From NCBI RefSeq assembly GCF_001522865.1, contig NZ_LOWB01000097.1, positions 1 through 59,587 on the forward strand: DNA of 59,587 nt, written 5' to 3'. The DNA comes from Burkholderia sp. TSV86 (GTDB lineage: Bacteria > Pseudomonadota > Gammaproteobacteria > Burkholderiales > Burkholderiaceae). Of the stretch, positions 27,655-36,838 are shown piece by piece. Positions within the stretch are counted from its first letter, which is position 1, and each line of letters opens with the position of its first letter. The notes beneath the pieces were generated by a model that was not told where the DNA came from, made no database searches, and worked only from the letters and a program-made list of their open reading frames with translations. A program made the position numbers and the translations under genes.

Positions 27655-27901
27655 CGTGCTTGCTCCTTCGGATTTCTATTAGGTGGTGCATGAACGAATC
27701 GTCAATCGTGCCAAACCGGTATTGCCTGCCGCCGCCCGCCCCGCCGGCAATGGCAAGACAAGCGGCGCCGCGGGCGCGCGGGGCGCCCGCCACGGCCCGT
27801 TCAGCCTTGGCCCGGCTCTCCGATTCCGGCGGCCGCAAGCCGCCGTCGAACCGTCTCGATATTAAATCGGGCTGCCAAGCATGCGCATAGCCCGCCCTTC
27901 A

Positions 27902-29500
27902 TCAGCGGGTCGCACCGCCGTTGAGCGCCACGGCCACCTTCACGCCGTCCGGGCTGCCGAGCCCCGTGCACGCGTCCCAGCCGGCTGAAGCCGCATACAC
28001 GCCGTTATTGCCGGCGGTGACATCGCGCAATGCGGTGGCACTACGGTACAGCTTCGGGTTGATCCAGCCCGCCGCGCTCCCCGAGGCCGCGTTGATCCGT
28101 GCGACCAGCGCGGCCCACAACGGCGCAACCGCGCTCGTTCCGCCGATCACTGTCGACGTGCCGTCGATCGACACCTCGTAGCCTGTCGTCGGCGACGCAT
28201 CGCCCGCGACGTCGGGCACGCCGCGCTTGGCGAGCGGCACCGCGCTGCCGTTCTGCGCGAGCGTCGCGCTCAGGCCCTGTTGCCATTCGGGCAGGCCGAA
28301 CACGTTGCTGACGCCGCCGCCCGTCGCGCCGCCGCCCGCCGCATCGTCGTTCCAAACAGTCTCGCGGGCGATGCCCCGCCCCGGCTGAGCGTCCAGATGC
28401 GTGCCGCCGCAAGCCAGCACATAAGGGCTCGACGCGGGAAAATCGACGTGGTTCGCCCCATCCTGCACGCCGTCGCTCGAACCGTTGTCGCCGGCCGCCG
28501 CGCACACGGTCACGCCGAGCGCCGCGGCCGACTGCAGCACGCGGTTAAACGCCTGCAGCGATTGCGACGTCCACGCGCTTTCCGGCCCGCCCCAGCTGAT
28601 CGATACGATCGACGGCTTGTTGGCCGTGTCGTGCACGGCCTGATTGACCGCTTGAATGAAGCCCGCGTCGCTGTTCGGCGCGAAATAGATTGCAAGCGTC
28701 GCGCCGGGCGCGATCGCCCCCGCCACTTCGATGTCGAGCGACACCTCGCCGTCCGGCCCGCTTGGCTCGCCCGTCGGCACATTGCGGCCGCCATTGATGC
28801 TCACGTCGACGAGCTTCGGCTGCGACGTGAGCCCCAGGCCCTTGAAATACCGCTGTATATCGGCCGCCCGGTAGCCGCCGCCGAGTTCGATGATCGCGAT
28901 GCATTGGCCCGCGCCGTCGCCCGGCGGGAAATCGTAGAGCGTCGCGAGTTGCAGCGGCGTAAACGACGTCGCGGCGGCCGCGCGCGCGGGCTTGAAAGCC
29001 GGAGTCGGCCTCAGCCGGAAATGCGGCCGGGCTTGCGGGCGATTGTCCAGGCCGAGCACGGCGGTCACGCAATCATGCAAATCGTCCGGCAGCGCGATGT
29101 CGCCGGTGCGGCCGCGATACTGGCCCGCGCTATGGTGCTCGAAGCGTTGCAGCTTCACGCCAAACGCCGCCTCGAACTGCGCAATCGTGCCGGACAGCAC
29201 GACGAGACTCTCGACCGGATCGACCCGTGCAACCGTGAGCTGATGCTTCTGCGCGAATATCTCAATTTTCCGGATAGCGTCTGGATGCGCGCTGAAGCGC
29301 TGCGCAAACGCCTCGCGGGACAAGGGCTTCGCGTTTGGATCCCCGCTAGCCAGGCCCTTTAGCAAAGCGTCGAGATGCTGCTCTTCCTGTCGCCGCAACA
29401 TCACCATCACCTGAATCGTCTCGGCCGGATCGCACGGGCCGACGCAGGTGGATTCGGAGACGATCGGGGGTTCGTTGCCTGCATGAAGATGCCTTGCCAT
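27902..29500 (-). CDS. S53 family (sedolisin/kumamolisin-like) peptidase
   Basis: 532 aa from the ATG at 29500 after GGAG; the longer frame has no support. The pro-domain (~20-190) includes LSREAFAQRFSAHPDAI and VSGTIAQFEAAFGVKL-like sequence. The catalytic domain has the Glu/Asp helix DGEVSLDIEVAGAIAPGA, SWGGPESAW, AAAGDNGSSDG and the nucleophile in GGTSAVAPLWAAL, with a C-terminal calcium-site region DACTGLGSPDG. These serine-carboxyl peptidases work at acid pH and self-process. No signal peptide precedes the pro-domain, as in some pseudomonalisin/kumamolisin relatives. Confidence 0.92.
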   Translation of the reverse strand: MARHLHAGNEPPIVSESTCVGPCDPAETIQVMVMLRRQEEQHLDALLKGLASGDPNAKPLSREAFAQRFSAHPDAIRKIEIFAQKHQLTVARVDPVESLVVLSGTIAQFEAAFGVKLQRFEHHSAGQYRGRTGDIALPDDLHDCVTAVLGLDNRPQARPHFRLRPTPAFKPARAAAATSFTPLQLATLYDFPPGDGAGQCIAIIELGGGYRAADIQRYFKGLGLTSQPKLVDVSINGGRNVPTGEPSGPDGEVSLDIEVAGAIAPGATLAIYFAPNSDAGFIQAVNQAVHDTANKPSIVSISWGGPESAWTSQSLQAFNRVLQSAAALGVTVCAAAGDNGSSDGVQDGANHVDFPASSPYVLACGGTHLDAQPGRGIARETVWNDDAAGGGATGGGVSNVFGLPEWQQGLSATLAQNGSAVPLAKRGVPDVAGDASPTTGYEVSIDGTSTVIGGTSAVAPLWAALVARINAASGSAAGWINPKLYRSATALRDVTAGNNGVYAASAGWDACTGLGSPDGVKVAVALNGGATR

Positions 29501-29698
29501 ATTCGGGTTCTCCAGAAGCCGTGAACGGAGCTGCCTCCATCGGACCCCGGTAAGCACGCGCAGTTCCTCCGGGCGCAATGTCGGACGGCGCACAAACGCC
29601 GTGGGCAGGGGCATGCGACAGTACGGTATCCGAAGTGTAAAGCAGGCGCGACAGTCCTGCGCCGGGGCCAACCGCCTTACCCAGGCCGGCCGCGAAAG

Positions 29699-30325
29699 TC
29701 AGTCGATCGACAGCCTCAGTGCAAAAGCGAGCAGCACGGCCGAGAACGTCCAGCGCTGCGCGGTCTGCGCGAACGGATGAGCGCGCAACCACCGGGCGAT
29801 GCGTGCCGCGCCCGCCACGCATGCGAGATCGAAGCCGACGCCCGCGAGCACGAGCACGGCGCCGAGCATGGCCATCTGGGCCAGTGCCGGCGCGCCGTCC
29901 GGCTGGACGAATTGCGGCAGCAGCACCGAGCAGAACAGGAGCGCTTTCGGGTTGAGCAGATTGGTGAGGAGTCCTTTGGCGAACGTCTGCCGCAGCGGCG
30001 ACGCGGGCAGCCGCGCGCCGTCGCCGGTCAACGCGAACGCCGGCGAACGCACGATCTGCACGGCGACGTATCCGAGATACAGCGCGCCGCCATAACGCAC
30101 GGTCTCGTAGAGCCACGGCGCATGCTTGAGCAGTGCGGCAACGCCGCACGCGGACAGCGTTACGTGCACGGCGCGCGCGAGCCCGAGCCCCGCGGCGGCG
30201 GCCATGCCGTGCCGCACGCCGCGGGCGATTCCCGTTTGCAGGACGAACGCCATATCAGGCCCGGGGACCGCATAGATGGCGAAGACGGTCGCCAGATAAG
30301 CAGTCAGCACGTGCATGGAAATCAT
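29699..30325 (-). CDS. LysE-family amino-acid exporter
   Basis: 208 aa from the ATG at 30325 (further Mets at 30316 and upstream are possible). Typical LysE/RhtB pattern: LATVFAIYAVPGPDMAFVLQTGIARGVRHGMAAAAG at the start, FAKGLLTNLLNPKALLFCSVLLPQFV in the middle, six hydrophobic segments and an expected length of ~205. It is divergent from an Lrp/AsnC regulator, which suggests amino-acid-controlled export. The substrate is unknown. Confidence 0.9.
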   Translation of the reverse strand: MISMHVLTAYLATVFAIYAVPGPDMAFVLQTGIARGVRHGMAAAAGLGLARAVHVTLSACGVAALLKHAPWLYETVRYGGALYLGYVAVQIVRSPAFALTGDGARLPASPLRQTFAKGLLTNLLNPKALLFCSVLLPQFVQPDGAPALAQMAMLGAVLVLAGVGFDLACVAGAARIARWLRAHPFAQTAQRWTFSAVLLAFALRLSID

Positions 30326-30458
30326 GGTCGAGCCCCAGTTTAAAAAAGGCTCCATGATGCTCTCATTCGGAGAGGGCTTATTGGCTAATTTCCCAGGATT
30401 GCCCGCCAATTTTATTGGAATAAACTACTGAAAACTCAATTTTTAGAGCAATCCACCA

Positions 30459-30926
30459 ATGACGATTGATCTCGACAAAACCGACCGTGCAATCCTCTCC
30501 GCCGTGCAAATCGACGGCCGCATCCCGGTCGCGCGGCTCGCCGATTCGGTGGGGCTGAGCGAAACGCCATGCGCGCGCCGCCTGAAGCGGCTCGAAAGCG
30601 ACGGCTATATCGAACGCTATCGCGCGCAGTTGTCGCGTAACGCGCTCGGCTTCGGCGTCATCGCCTTCGTACTGCTGCGCTGCTCGGTTCACGACAAAAA
30701 CATCGCGAATCACTTCGAGCGCGAGGTGCTCGGCATTCCACGCATCCTGTCCTGCCATAACGTGTCGGGCTCCGCGGATTACCTGCTGCAAGTCGTCGCG
30801 CACGATCTCGACGATTACGGCACGTTCCTGCGTGAGACGCTGCGCGCGCTGCCGGGCGTCACATCGATCGAGTCGGCGCTGTCGCTGCGCGAAGTCAAAC
30901 GCGAGGCCGAATTGCCGATTCCCTGA
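30459..30926 (+). CDS. Lrp/AsnC-family regulator
   Basis: 155 aa. N-terminal HTH: DLDKTDRAILSAVQIDGRIPVARLADSVGLSETPCARRLKRLESDGYI, followed by a RAM (amino-acid-binding) domain with CHNVSGSADYLLQVVAHDLDDYGTFLRETL and LPGVTSIESALSLREVK. It is divergent from the LysE exporter across a 133-bp AT-rich gap and probably controls it in response to an amino acid. Confidence 0.92.
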   Translation: MTIDLDKTDRAILSAVQIDGRIPVARLADSVGLSETPCARRLKRLESDGYIERYRAQLSRNALGFGVIAFVLLRCSVHDKNIANHFEREVLGIPRILSCHNVSGSADYLLQVVAHDLDDYGTFLRETLRALPGVTSIESALSLREVKREAELPIP

Positions 30927-31234
30927 CCTGCCGTGCGCCCGTTCATTCGCCCGGCACGCGGGCAACGCCCGACGAACTGGCCGGGGCTGGCCCAAAGGCC
31001 GCCCCGGCTGACGGAATGAGATGAAAACGTAGCTGCCGAACCAACGAAGCGGCCGAGCGCGCCCGCTCCGGCCGCGCGCATGCTCGTCGCCCGCCGGGCT
31101 GACGGCCGGCTTGCGTTCTGCTTGCAATCACCACGCGATACGCGATCCGCCGCGCGCGGCGACGGCTGCTCGCGGCACGCTTCGTGACGTTCCACTATGA
31201 TGGGTGCCCGCTCCCCATTCCAACGGACCTCACG
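30927..31234. other. 308-bp intergenic stretch
   Basis: No gene recognised. A TATGAT -10-like box at 31197-31202 sits ~33 bp before the start of the next gene and could be its promoter; no good -35 is evident. Confidence 0.4.
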
Positions 31235-31639
31235 ATGACCGAAGCCGAACCGATCCGCGTCGACCAATTCGTTGCCCATTCGCCTGCCCGGGTGTGGGCG
31301 GCGCTCACCGAACCGGCAACCTTCGCGCGCTGGTGGGCTGCGGGCGACGTGAGCCCCGTCGTCGGCCATCGCTTCACGCTCGACATGGGTTCGTGGGGAC
31401 GACAGCATTGCGAGGTGACGGCGGTCGAGCCCGGTCGCTTGTTCGCGATCGTGTTCGCGCAACACGTGCTCGACACGACGATCTCGTGGCGCCTAGAGCC
31501 CGAGGGCGACGGCACACGCGTATTCCTCGAGCATGCAGGCTTCGATCTCGACACCCAGCCTGGCAAAACCGCCTATGAAGGCATGAAACGCGGCTGGCCG
31601 ACCGTACTCGCCCGCATCGAGCAGGCGATCACGACATGA
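31235..31639 (+). CDS. SRPBCC/AHSA1-domain protein
   Basis: 134 aa from the ATG at 31235 (the earlier in-frame start at 31184 is inside the likely promoter). IRVDQFVAHSPARVWAALTEPATFARWWAAGDVSPVVGHRFTLDM and TTISWRLEPEGDGTRVFLEHAGF are the standard AHSA1/SRPBCC fold. Single gene between Lrp and the phosphate transporter; ligand unknown. Confidence 0.85.
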   Translation: MTEAEPIRVDQFVAHSPARVWAALTEPATFARWWAAGDVSPVVGHRFTLDMGSWGRQHCEVTAVEPGRLFAIVFAQHVLDTTISWRLEPEGDGTRVFLEHAGFDLDTQPGKTAYEGMKRGWPTVLARIEQAITT

Positions 31640-31726
31640 CGGGCACTGTCATCGAGTCGCCCAATTGTCATCAAACTGCCTGATCGGCGACGCTAGCATC
31701 GAACGGTTTTCTCGTAGAGGACCGTT

Positions 31727-33316
31727 ATGAACCGCTCCCTGTTCGCCCCCGCCACGGAAGAACGCACCGATCGCACCCGGCATCTGGGCCTCGCGCTGCT
31801 CGTGGCGCTGCTCGCAAGCGGCGCCGCTTACGTACTCGTCCATCTGCTTGCGGATCTCCCGCCTATCGGCGGGCGTTCGATCTTCCCGTACCTGCTGCTT
31901 GGCATCGCGCTTGTGATCGCGCTCGGCTTCGAGTTCGTCAACGGCTTCCATGACACCGCCAACGCGGTGGCGACCGTGATCTACACGCATTCGCTCACGC
32001 CGAACGTCGCGGTCGTCTGGTCCGGCATCTGGAATTTTCTCGGCGTGATGGCCTCGACGGGCGCGGTCGCGTTCGGCATCCTGCAACTGCTGCCCGTCGA
32101 GTTGATCCTGCAGGTCGGCCACGGCGCGGGATTCGCGATGGTGTTCGCGCTGTTGATCGCGGCAATCGCATGGAATCTCGCGACCTGGTACTTCGGGTTG
32201 CCGTCGTCGAGTTCGCACACGCTGATCGGCTCGATCATCGGCGTCGGGCTCGCGAATCAGTTGATGCGCGGCGCGTCGGGCACAAGCGGCGTCGATTGGG
32301 CGCAGGCGATGGGCGTCGGCAAATCACTGTTGTTCTCGCCGATCGTCGGCTTCCTGTGCGCGGGGCTCCTGCTCGTCGTGCTCAAGGCGCTGGTGCGCGT
32401 GCCCGCGCTCTATAGCGAGCCGAAGAACAACGAGCCGCCGCCGTTCTGGGTCCGCTGCCTATTGATCCTGACCTGCACCGGGGTATCGTTCGCACACGGT
32501 TCGAACGACGGCCAGAAAGGCATGGGGCTCATCATGCTGATTCTGATCGGCACGGTGCCCACCGCCTACGCGCTCAACAAGGCAGTCACGGCCGGCGAGT
32601 CGCAGACGTTCATCGTCGTCGCACATCAAGCGTCGGCAACGCTCGCGCGTTATGCCGGCGACGCGCCGCCGTCGGCCAATCCGCGTCGCGATGTCGAGGC
32701 CTACGTGCAGTCGCGCCACCTCAGCGGTGCCACGCTGCCGGCGGTTCGTCAGTTGTCCGATTCGCTCGCGCGAGAAGTCGGCGCGACAGGCTCGATTGCA
32801 GCGGTTCCCGGCGGAGAAGCGGACAACGTGCGCAACACAATGTACCTTGTGTCGGAAGCGCTGCGGTTGATGAAAAAGACCCAGCAGCCAGCGTTCTCGC
32901 CACAAGACGCACATGCGCTCGATAACTACCGTGCGCAACTCGATCACGCAACCAAGTTCATTCCAACCTGGGTCAAGGTTGCAGTGGCGATCGCGCTCGG
33001 CCTCGGCACGATGGTCGGCTGGCGGCGCATCGTCGTGACAGTGGGCGAAAAGATCGGCAAACAGCATTTGACTTATGGGCAAGGCGCATCCGCCGAAGTC
33101 GTCGCCATGCTGACGATCGGTGCGGCCGATGCATACGGGCTGCCGGTGTCGACTACGCATGTGCTGTCGTCGGGCGTAGCCGGCACGATGGCCGCGAACA
33201 GCTCGGGGCTGCAATGGGCTACGGTGCGCAGCCTCATTCTCGCGTGGGTACTGACGCTGCCCGCGTCGGTCGTGCTCGCAGGTGCCCTTTACTGGTGCTT
33301 TCATTCGCTTATCTGA
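31727..33316 (+). CDS. PiT-family inorganic phosphate transporter
   Basis: 529 aa, ATG preceded by AGAGGACC. The PiT duplicated motif appears as GFEFVNGFHDTANAVATVIYTHSL in the first half and SFAHGSNDGQKGMGLIMLI in the second, with LPSSSSHTLIGSIIGVGL and LPVSTTHVLSSGVAG at the matching positions. About eleven membrane segments flank a central cytoplasmic domain (~residues 300-400, polar, with LSDSLAREVGATG). It takes up phosphate (or metal-phosphate) using the proton motive force. Confidence 0.93.
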   Translation: MNRSLFAPATEERTDRTRHLGLALLVALLASGAAYVLVHLLADLPPIGGRSIFPYLLLGIALVIALGFEFVNGFHDTANAVATVIYTHSLTPNVAVVWSGIWNFLGVMASTGAVAFGILQLLPVELILQVGHGAGFAMVFALLIAAIAWNLATWYFGLPSSSSHTLIGSIIGVGLANQLMRGASGTSGVDWAQAMGVGKSLLFSPIVGFLCAGLLLVVLKALVRVPALYSEPKNNEPPPFWVRCLLILTCTGVSFAHGSNDGQKGMGLIMLILIGTVPTAYALNKAVTAGESQTFIVVAHQASATLARYAGDAPPSANPRRDVEAYVQSRHLSGATLPAVRQLSDSLAREVGATGSIAAVPGGEADNVRNTMYLVSEALRLMKKTQQPAFSPQDAHALDNYRAQLDHATKFIPTWVKVAVAIALGLGTMVGWRRIVVTVGEKIGKQHLTYGQGASAEVVAMLTIGAADAYGLPVSTTHVLSSGVAGTMAANSSGLQWATVRSLILAWVLTLPASVVLAGALYWCFHSLI

Positions 33317-33408
33317 GCGAATTACCGCGCAAGATCCGGAGCGCGCCGGCCCGCATGCACCGCTAGATTCGCTGCATCCCGATTCGATGATGCAGCGAGG
33401 AAGCGCCG

Positions 33409-34188
33409 ATGAACCCGATAGCCGTACCGCACGCCCCCACCACCACGCGCACACACGGTCCGGCGCAAACGCCGGGCGAAGCAGCGCTCATGCAGCGCAT
33501 CGAGTCGCTCGCATGGCCGGCGATCGAACAGGATCTCGATCGGGACGGCCACGCGATCATTCATGGGCTGCTCACACGCCGCGCATGCGAAGCGCTCGCC
33601 GCACTCTATGCGCGCGATGCGCTGTTCCGCAGCACCGTGACGATGGCGCGCCACAGTTTCGGGCGTGGTGAATACCGATACTTCAACTATCCGCTGCCCC
33701 GTGCGATCCACGCGCTGCGCATCGCGCTCTATGCGCATCTCGCGCCGATCGCGAATCGCTGGAATGCATCGATGCGCATCGATACCCGCTTTCCGGCCGA
33801 GCACGCCGCGTTCGTCGCACGCTGCCATGCCGCGGGGCAATTGCGCCCGACGCCGCTGATCCTTCGTTATCGCGAAGGCGACTACAACTGCCTGCATCAG
33901 GATCTGTACGGCGAGCACGTGTTTGCACTGCAAGCGACAATTCTGTTATCGCAGCCGGACGTCGATTTCACAGGTGGCGAATTCGTCATCACCGAACAAC
34001 GGCCCCGCATGCAATCACGCGTCGAGGTGGTCACGCTCGCTCAAGGCGATGCGGTCATCTTTGCCGTCCGTCATCGTCCCGCGCCAAGTGCGCGCGGCCC
34101 ATACCGGGCCCAATTACGGCATGGCGTAAGCCGGCTGCGCAGCGGACAGCGGCACGCACTCGGCATTCTTTTTCACGACGCATGCTGA
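33409..34188 (+). CDS. 2-oxoglutarate/Fe(II)-dependent oxygenase
   Basis: 259 aa, ATG after GAGGAAG. The iron-binding HxD is in NCLHQDLYGEHVF (about residue 165), the distal His in QLRHGVSRLRSGQR and the 2-oxoglutarate-binding Arg probably in the same segment; FTGGEFVITEQRP is the usual strand before. It hydroxylates an unknown substrate in the cytoplasm. The next gene on the same strand is an acyl-CoA ligase 282 bp away, close to the quorum-sensing genes; the gap is long enough for a separate promoter. Confidence 0.85.
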   Translation: MNPIAVPHAPTTTRTHGPAQTPGEAALMQRIESLAWPAIEQDLDRDGHAIIHGLLTRRACEALAALYARDALFRSTVTMARHSFGRGEYRYFNYPLPRAIHALRIALYAHLAPIANRWNASMRIDTRFPAEHAAFVARCHAAGQLRPTPLILRYREGDYNCLHQDLYGEHVFALQATILLSQPDVDFTGGEFVITEQRPRMQSRVEVVTLAQGDAVIFAVRHRPAPSARGPYRAQLRHGVSRLRSGQRHALGILFHDAC

Positions 34189-34274
34189 GCCTGCCGCCTG
34201 ATGAGCACGCAATGCAAATACAGATGATTGCGTATGCATCGAATGCACGCCGCCATTTGTCACAGCAATACACT

Positions 34275-34290
34275 CTGTTACAGACTGCAC
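34275..34290. promoter_or_regulatory. Weak lux-box-like element
   Basis: CTG-N10-CAC with an inner CTGTTACAG half-palindrome, one base off the CTG-N10-CAG skeleton of lux boxes, about 180 bp before the acyl-CoA ligase ATG. The surrounding 34189-34470 stretch is AT-richer than its neighbours. Suggestive only. Confidence 0.25.
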
Positions 34291-34470
34291 TCGGATATGT
34301 TGGGCACCACTCCGTTTCCGAATTTACTCGAAAAAGATTGCGCAAGAAGAATTCTCTATTCGGTACTCTTTGCCCCAATCAAAGTCGATAGCGCACATCA
34401 CGGCCACAAGCCGCGATATCCGCTACGTCGCGCGAAATCCGCCGTCCGTGACTTGCAATCTAGGTACATC

Positions 34471-36054
34471 ATGCGCAATTTTTTCGATCTAGTCGGGCAA
34501 GCGGCACGCCGCACTCCCAGCGCCGAGGCGCTAGTCGTCGATGACATGCGGCTCACCTATCATGCGCTCGCCGCGCAAAGCCTGTCGTTCGCCGCGCACC
34601 TGCAAAGGCTCGAGATCGCCCCCGGCGAACGGCTCGCGATCTTTCTCGACAAACGCGTCGAAGCAGTCGTCGCGATGCTCGGCGCGGCCGCCGCCGGGGC
34701 CGTGTTCGTGCCGATCAACCCGTTGCTCAAGCCCGATCAGGTCAGCCACATCCTTGCCGATTGCGGCGCGCGCTGCATCGTGACGTCGGCGGTGCGCGCG
34801 CGGATTCTCGGCGACGAGATGCTGTCGAACATTCCATACGTCATCCTGACCGATTTGCCGAAGGCCTCTGCCTCACCGTCCCGTGTCCGCTTGGCGTGGG
34901 AGCAAACGCAGGCGCACGCGCGCTCGAATAGCTACGATCCGGGTTACGCCGATACGATCGATACCGACCTCGCCGCGCTCCTCTATACGTCCGGCTCGAC
35001 CGGACGCCCCAAAGGCGTGATGCTGAGCCATCGCAACCTGCTCGAAGGCGCATGGAGCGTCGCACACTACCTGCGCCATACGGCAGAAGACCGCATTCTC
35101 GGGGCGCTGCCGCTCAGCTTCGATGCGGGCTTGAGCCAACTCACAACCGCATGGGCTGCCGGCGCGACTTCGGTGCTCATCAATTATCTGATGCCGAAAG
35201 ACGTCGTCGACATCTGCCAACGCGAAAAGATCACCGGCTTCGCGGGCGTGCCGCCGCTCTGGATTCAGCTCGCACGCGCGACGTGGCCCGACGAAGCGCG
35301 CACGCACCTGCGCTACTTCGCGAACACGGGCGGCCATATGCCGCAACGCGTGCTGGATGCGCTACGCAAATTGTTTCCGCAAGCTTCGCCATATCTGATG
35401 TACGGCCTGACCGAAGCATTCCGCTCAACTTATCTGGATCCCGCCGAAATCGATCGCCGTCCCGGCTCGATCGGCAAGGCTGTACCCAATGCGCGGATTC
35501 TCGTCGTGCGAAACGACGGCACGCCCTGCGCGCCGAATGAGGTTGGCGAACTCGTGCACGTCGGCGCATGCGTGACGCTCGGCTATTGGAACGATCCCGT
35601 GCGCACCGCGCAGCGCTATCGCCCGTCGCCGGAAGCAAAGCCAGGCTGCGCGACGCGTGAAACCGCGGTGTGGTCGGGCGATCTCGTGCGCCGTGACGAC
35701 GACGGCTTTCTCTACTTCGTCGCCCGCAACGACATGCAAATCAAAAGCTCGGGCTACCGGATCAGCCCGGACGAAATCGAGGACGTCGCGCACGCAAGCG
35801 GCCTCGTTGCCGAAGCCGTCGCGCTCGGCGTGCCGCATGACGAACTGGGCGAAGCGATCATGCTCGTGGTCGTGCCGCTATCGGATAGCGCATGCTCGCT
35901 CGATGCGTTGCACGCGTGGTGCGCGAAACAATTGCCACCGTATATGGTGCCGCATACGATCGTTACGCGCGCGTCGCTGCCGCGCAATCCGAACGGGAAA
36001 TTCGATCGCGTCGCACTCTGCGACGATGCGGCAAATCTGCTCGAAACCCTATGA
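34471..36054 (+). CDS. AMP-binding acyl-CoA ligase/synthetase
   Basis: 527 aa from the ATG at 34471. ANL-superfamily motifs: LLYTSGSTGRPKGVMLSH (P-loop-like), YGLTEAFRSTYLDP (A5), SGDLVRRDDDGFLYFVARND and KSSGYRISPDEIE (A7/A8), and NPNGKFDR with the catalytic Lys (A10). The YGLTEAFRSTY...RRPGSIGKA and MQIKSSGYRIS sequences remind me of the ligase subfamily associated with exosortase A systems, which loads an acyl or amino-acyl group on a carrier; no carrier or decarboxylase partner is visible here. Its place next to LuxR/LuxI suggests production of a small molecule under quorum control (inference). Confidence 0.88.
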   Translation: MRNFFDLVGQAARRTPSAEALVVDDMRLTYHALAAQSLSFAAHLQRLEIAPGERLAIFLDKRVEAVVAMLGAAAAGAVFVPINPLLKPDQVSHILADCGARCIVTSAVRARILGDEMLSNIPYVILTDLPKASASPSRVRLAWEQTQAHARSNSYDPGYADTIDTDLAALLYTSGSTGRPKGVMLSHRNLLEGAWSVAHYLRHTAEDRILGALPLSFDAGLSQLTTAWAAGATSVLINYLMPKDVVDICQREKITGFAGVPPLWIQLARATWPDEARTHLRYFANTGGHMPQRVLDALRKLFPQASPYLMYGLTEAFRSTYLDPAEIDRRPGSIGKAVPNARILVVRNDGTPCAPNEVGELVHVGACVTLGYWNDPVRTAQRYRPSPEAKPGCATRETAVWSGDLVRRDDDGFLYFVARNDMQIKSSGYRISPDEIEDVAHASGLVAEAVALGVPHDELGEAIMLVVVPLSDSACSLDALHAWCAKQLPPYMVPHTIVTRASLPRNPNGKFDRVALCDDAANLLETL

Positions 36055-36127
36055 CGGCGAGCCGACAGGCGCCGCTCCAACACCGGCGCCGCGCCAATTC
36101 ACTTGCCGGCTTCGCCACGCACCGGCC

Positions 36128-36838
36128 TCAGGCTGCCGCCGCACGCTCGCAATAGGCAAGCAGCCTGGCGACGACGCCCGCCACGTCATGCTCGATCGCC
36201 GGCCCGTGCATTGGCAGAACGATCTCGATATCGAGCGCCTGAAGCTTGCGCAGCGCCGCCGCGAAATACTGCGTCGACGGCAGGTAGCCGGAACGCTCGA
36301 TCGACGCGACGATGCCATCGACAGGATCGTCGCTCGTTGCGGCAACCGGGCCAAAACGCATGAACAAATCCGACGACAGCAGCGCTTTGTAGCGTGGCAG
36401 ATAGACGACGAGCGCATCCCACTGATGCACATGCTTGACGTAGACCGGCACGACCTCGGTGCCGGACAGCGTGACGCGCTCACCGTCCTTGAGCGGCTTA
36501 GCCCGCACGCCGAAGATGTCGGCAAGCGCATGCGTGCAGATCGGATGGCCATGCGCGGTCAGCTTCGGATTGGCGGCGGCAAATTCGGGAAGCGCTCCCA
36601 TTTCGTCGACCTCGAAGTGCGGCACCACGACGTCGCTGATTTGCGCAGGCGCGACGCCGATCTGCGCCAGGCTCTCGGCAAGGCCGGGGAAATCGCCTCG
36701 CGTCCCTGTTTCGACACACAACACGCCGCCATCGGACGCTTTCACGAAGAATTGGCTGAACGCCAGTTTCAGCTTCTCGACATAGGTGGTCGCCCGGTAT
36801 AAACCCGGCCGGATTTCGGTAATCGACGATGTGCTCAC
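36128..36838 (-). CDS. Metallo-beta-lactamase-fold, flavodiiron-like (ODP-type) protein
   Basis: 236 aa. The start is a GTG at 36838 overlapping the stop of the upstream gene (GTGA), a typical coupled start; the frame upstream has no sense. The metal motif PHFEVDEMGALPEF fits the HxExD arrangement of the flavodiiron/oxygen-reductase MBL branch rather than HxHxDH. Also KHVHQWDALVVYLPRYKALLSSDLF and LPMHGPAIEHD carry the later His/Asp ligands. There is no flavodoxin domain, as in stand-alone ODP proteins that bind O2 or NO at a diiron site. Function here is open. Confidence 0.8.
   Translation of the reverse strand: MSTSSITEIRPGLYRATTYVEKLKLAFSQFFVKASDGGVLCVETGTRGDFPGLAESLAQIGVAPAQISDVVVPHFEVDEMGALPEFAAANPKLTAHGHPICTHALADIFGVRAKPLKDGERVTLSGTEVVPVYVKHVHQWDALVVYLPRYKALLSSDLFMRFGPVAATSDDPVDGIVASIERSGYLPSTQYFAAALRKLQALDIEIVLPMHGPAIEHDVAGVVARLLAYCERAAAA

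Noticed and set aside
26386..27693. 435-codon plus-strand frame
   Set aside because: Antisense to the S10 peptidase, which has all catalytic motifs on the other strand.
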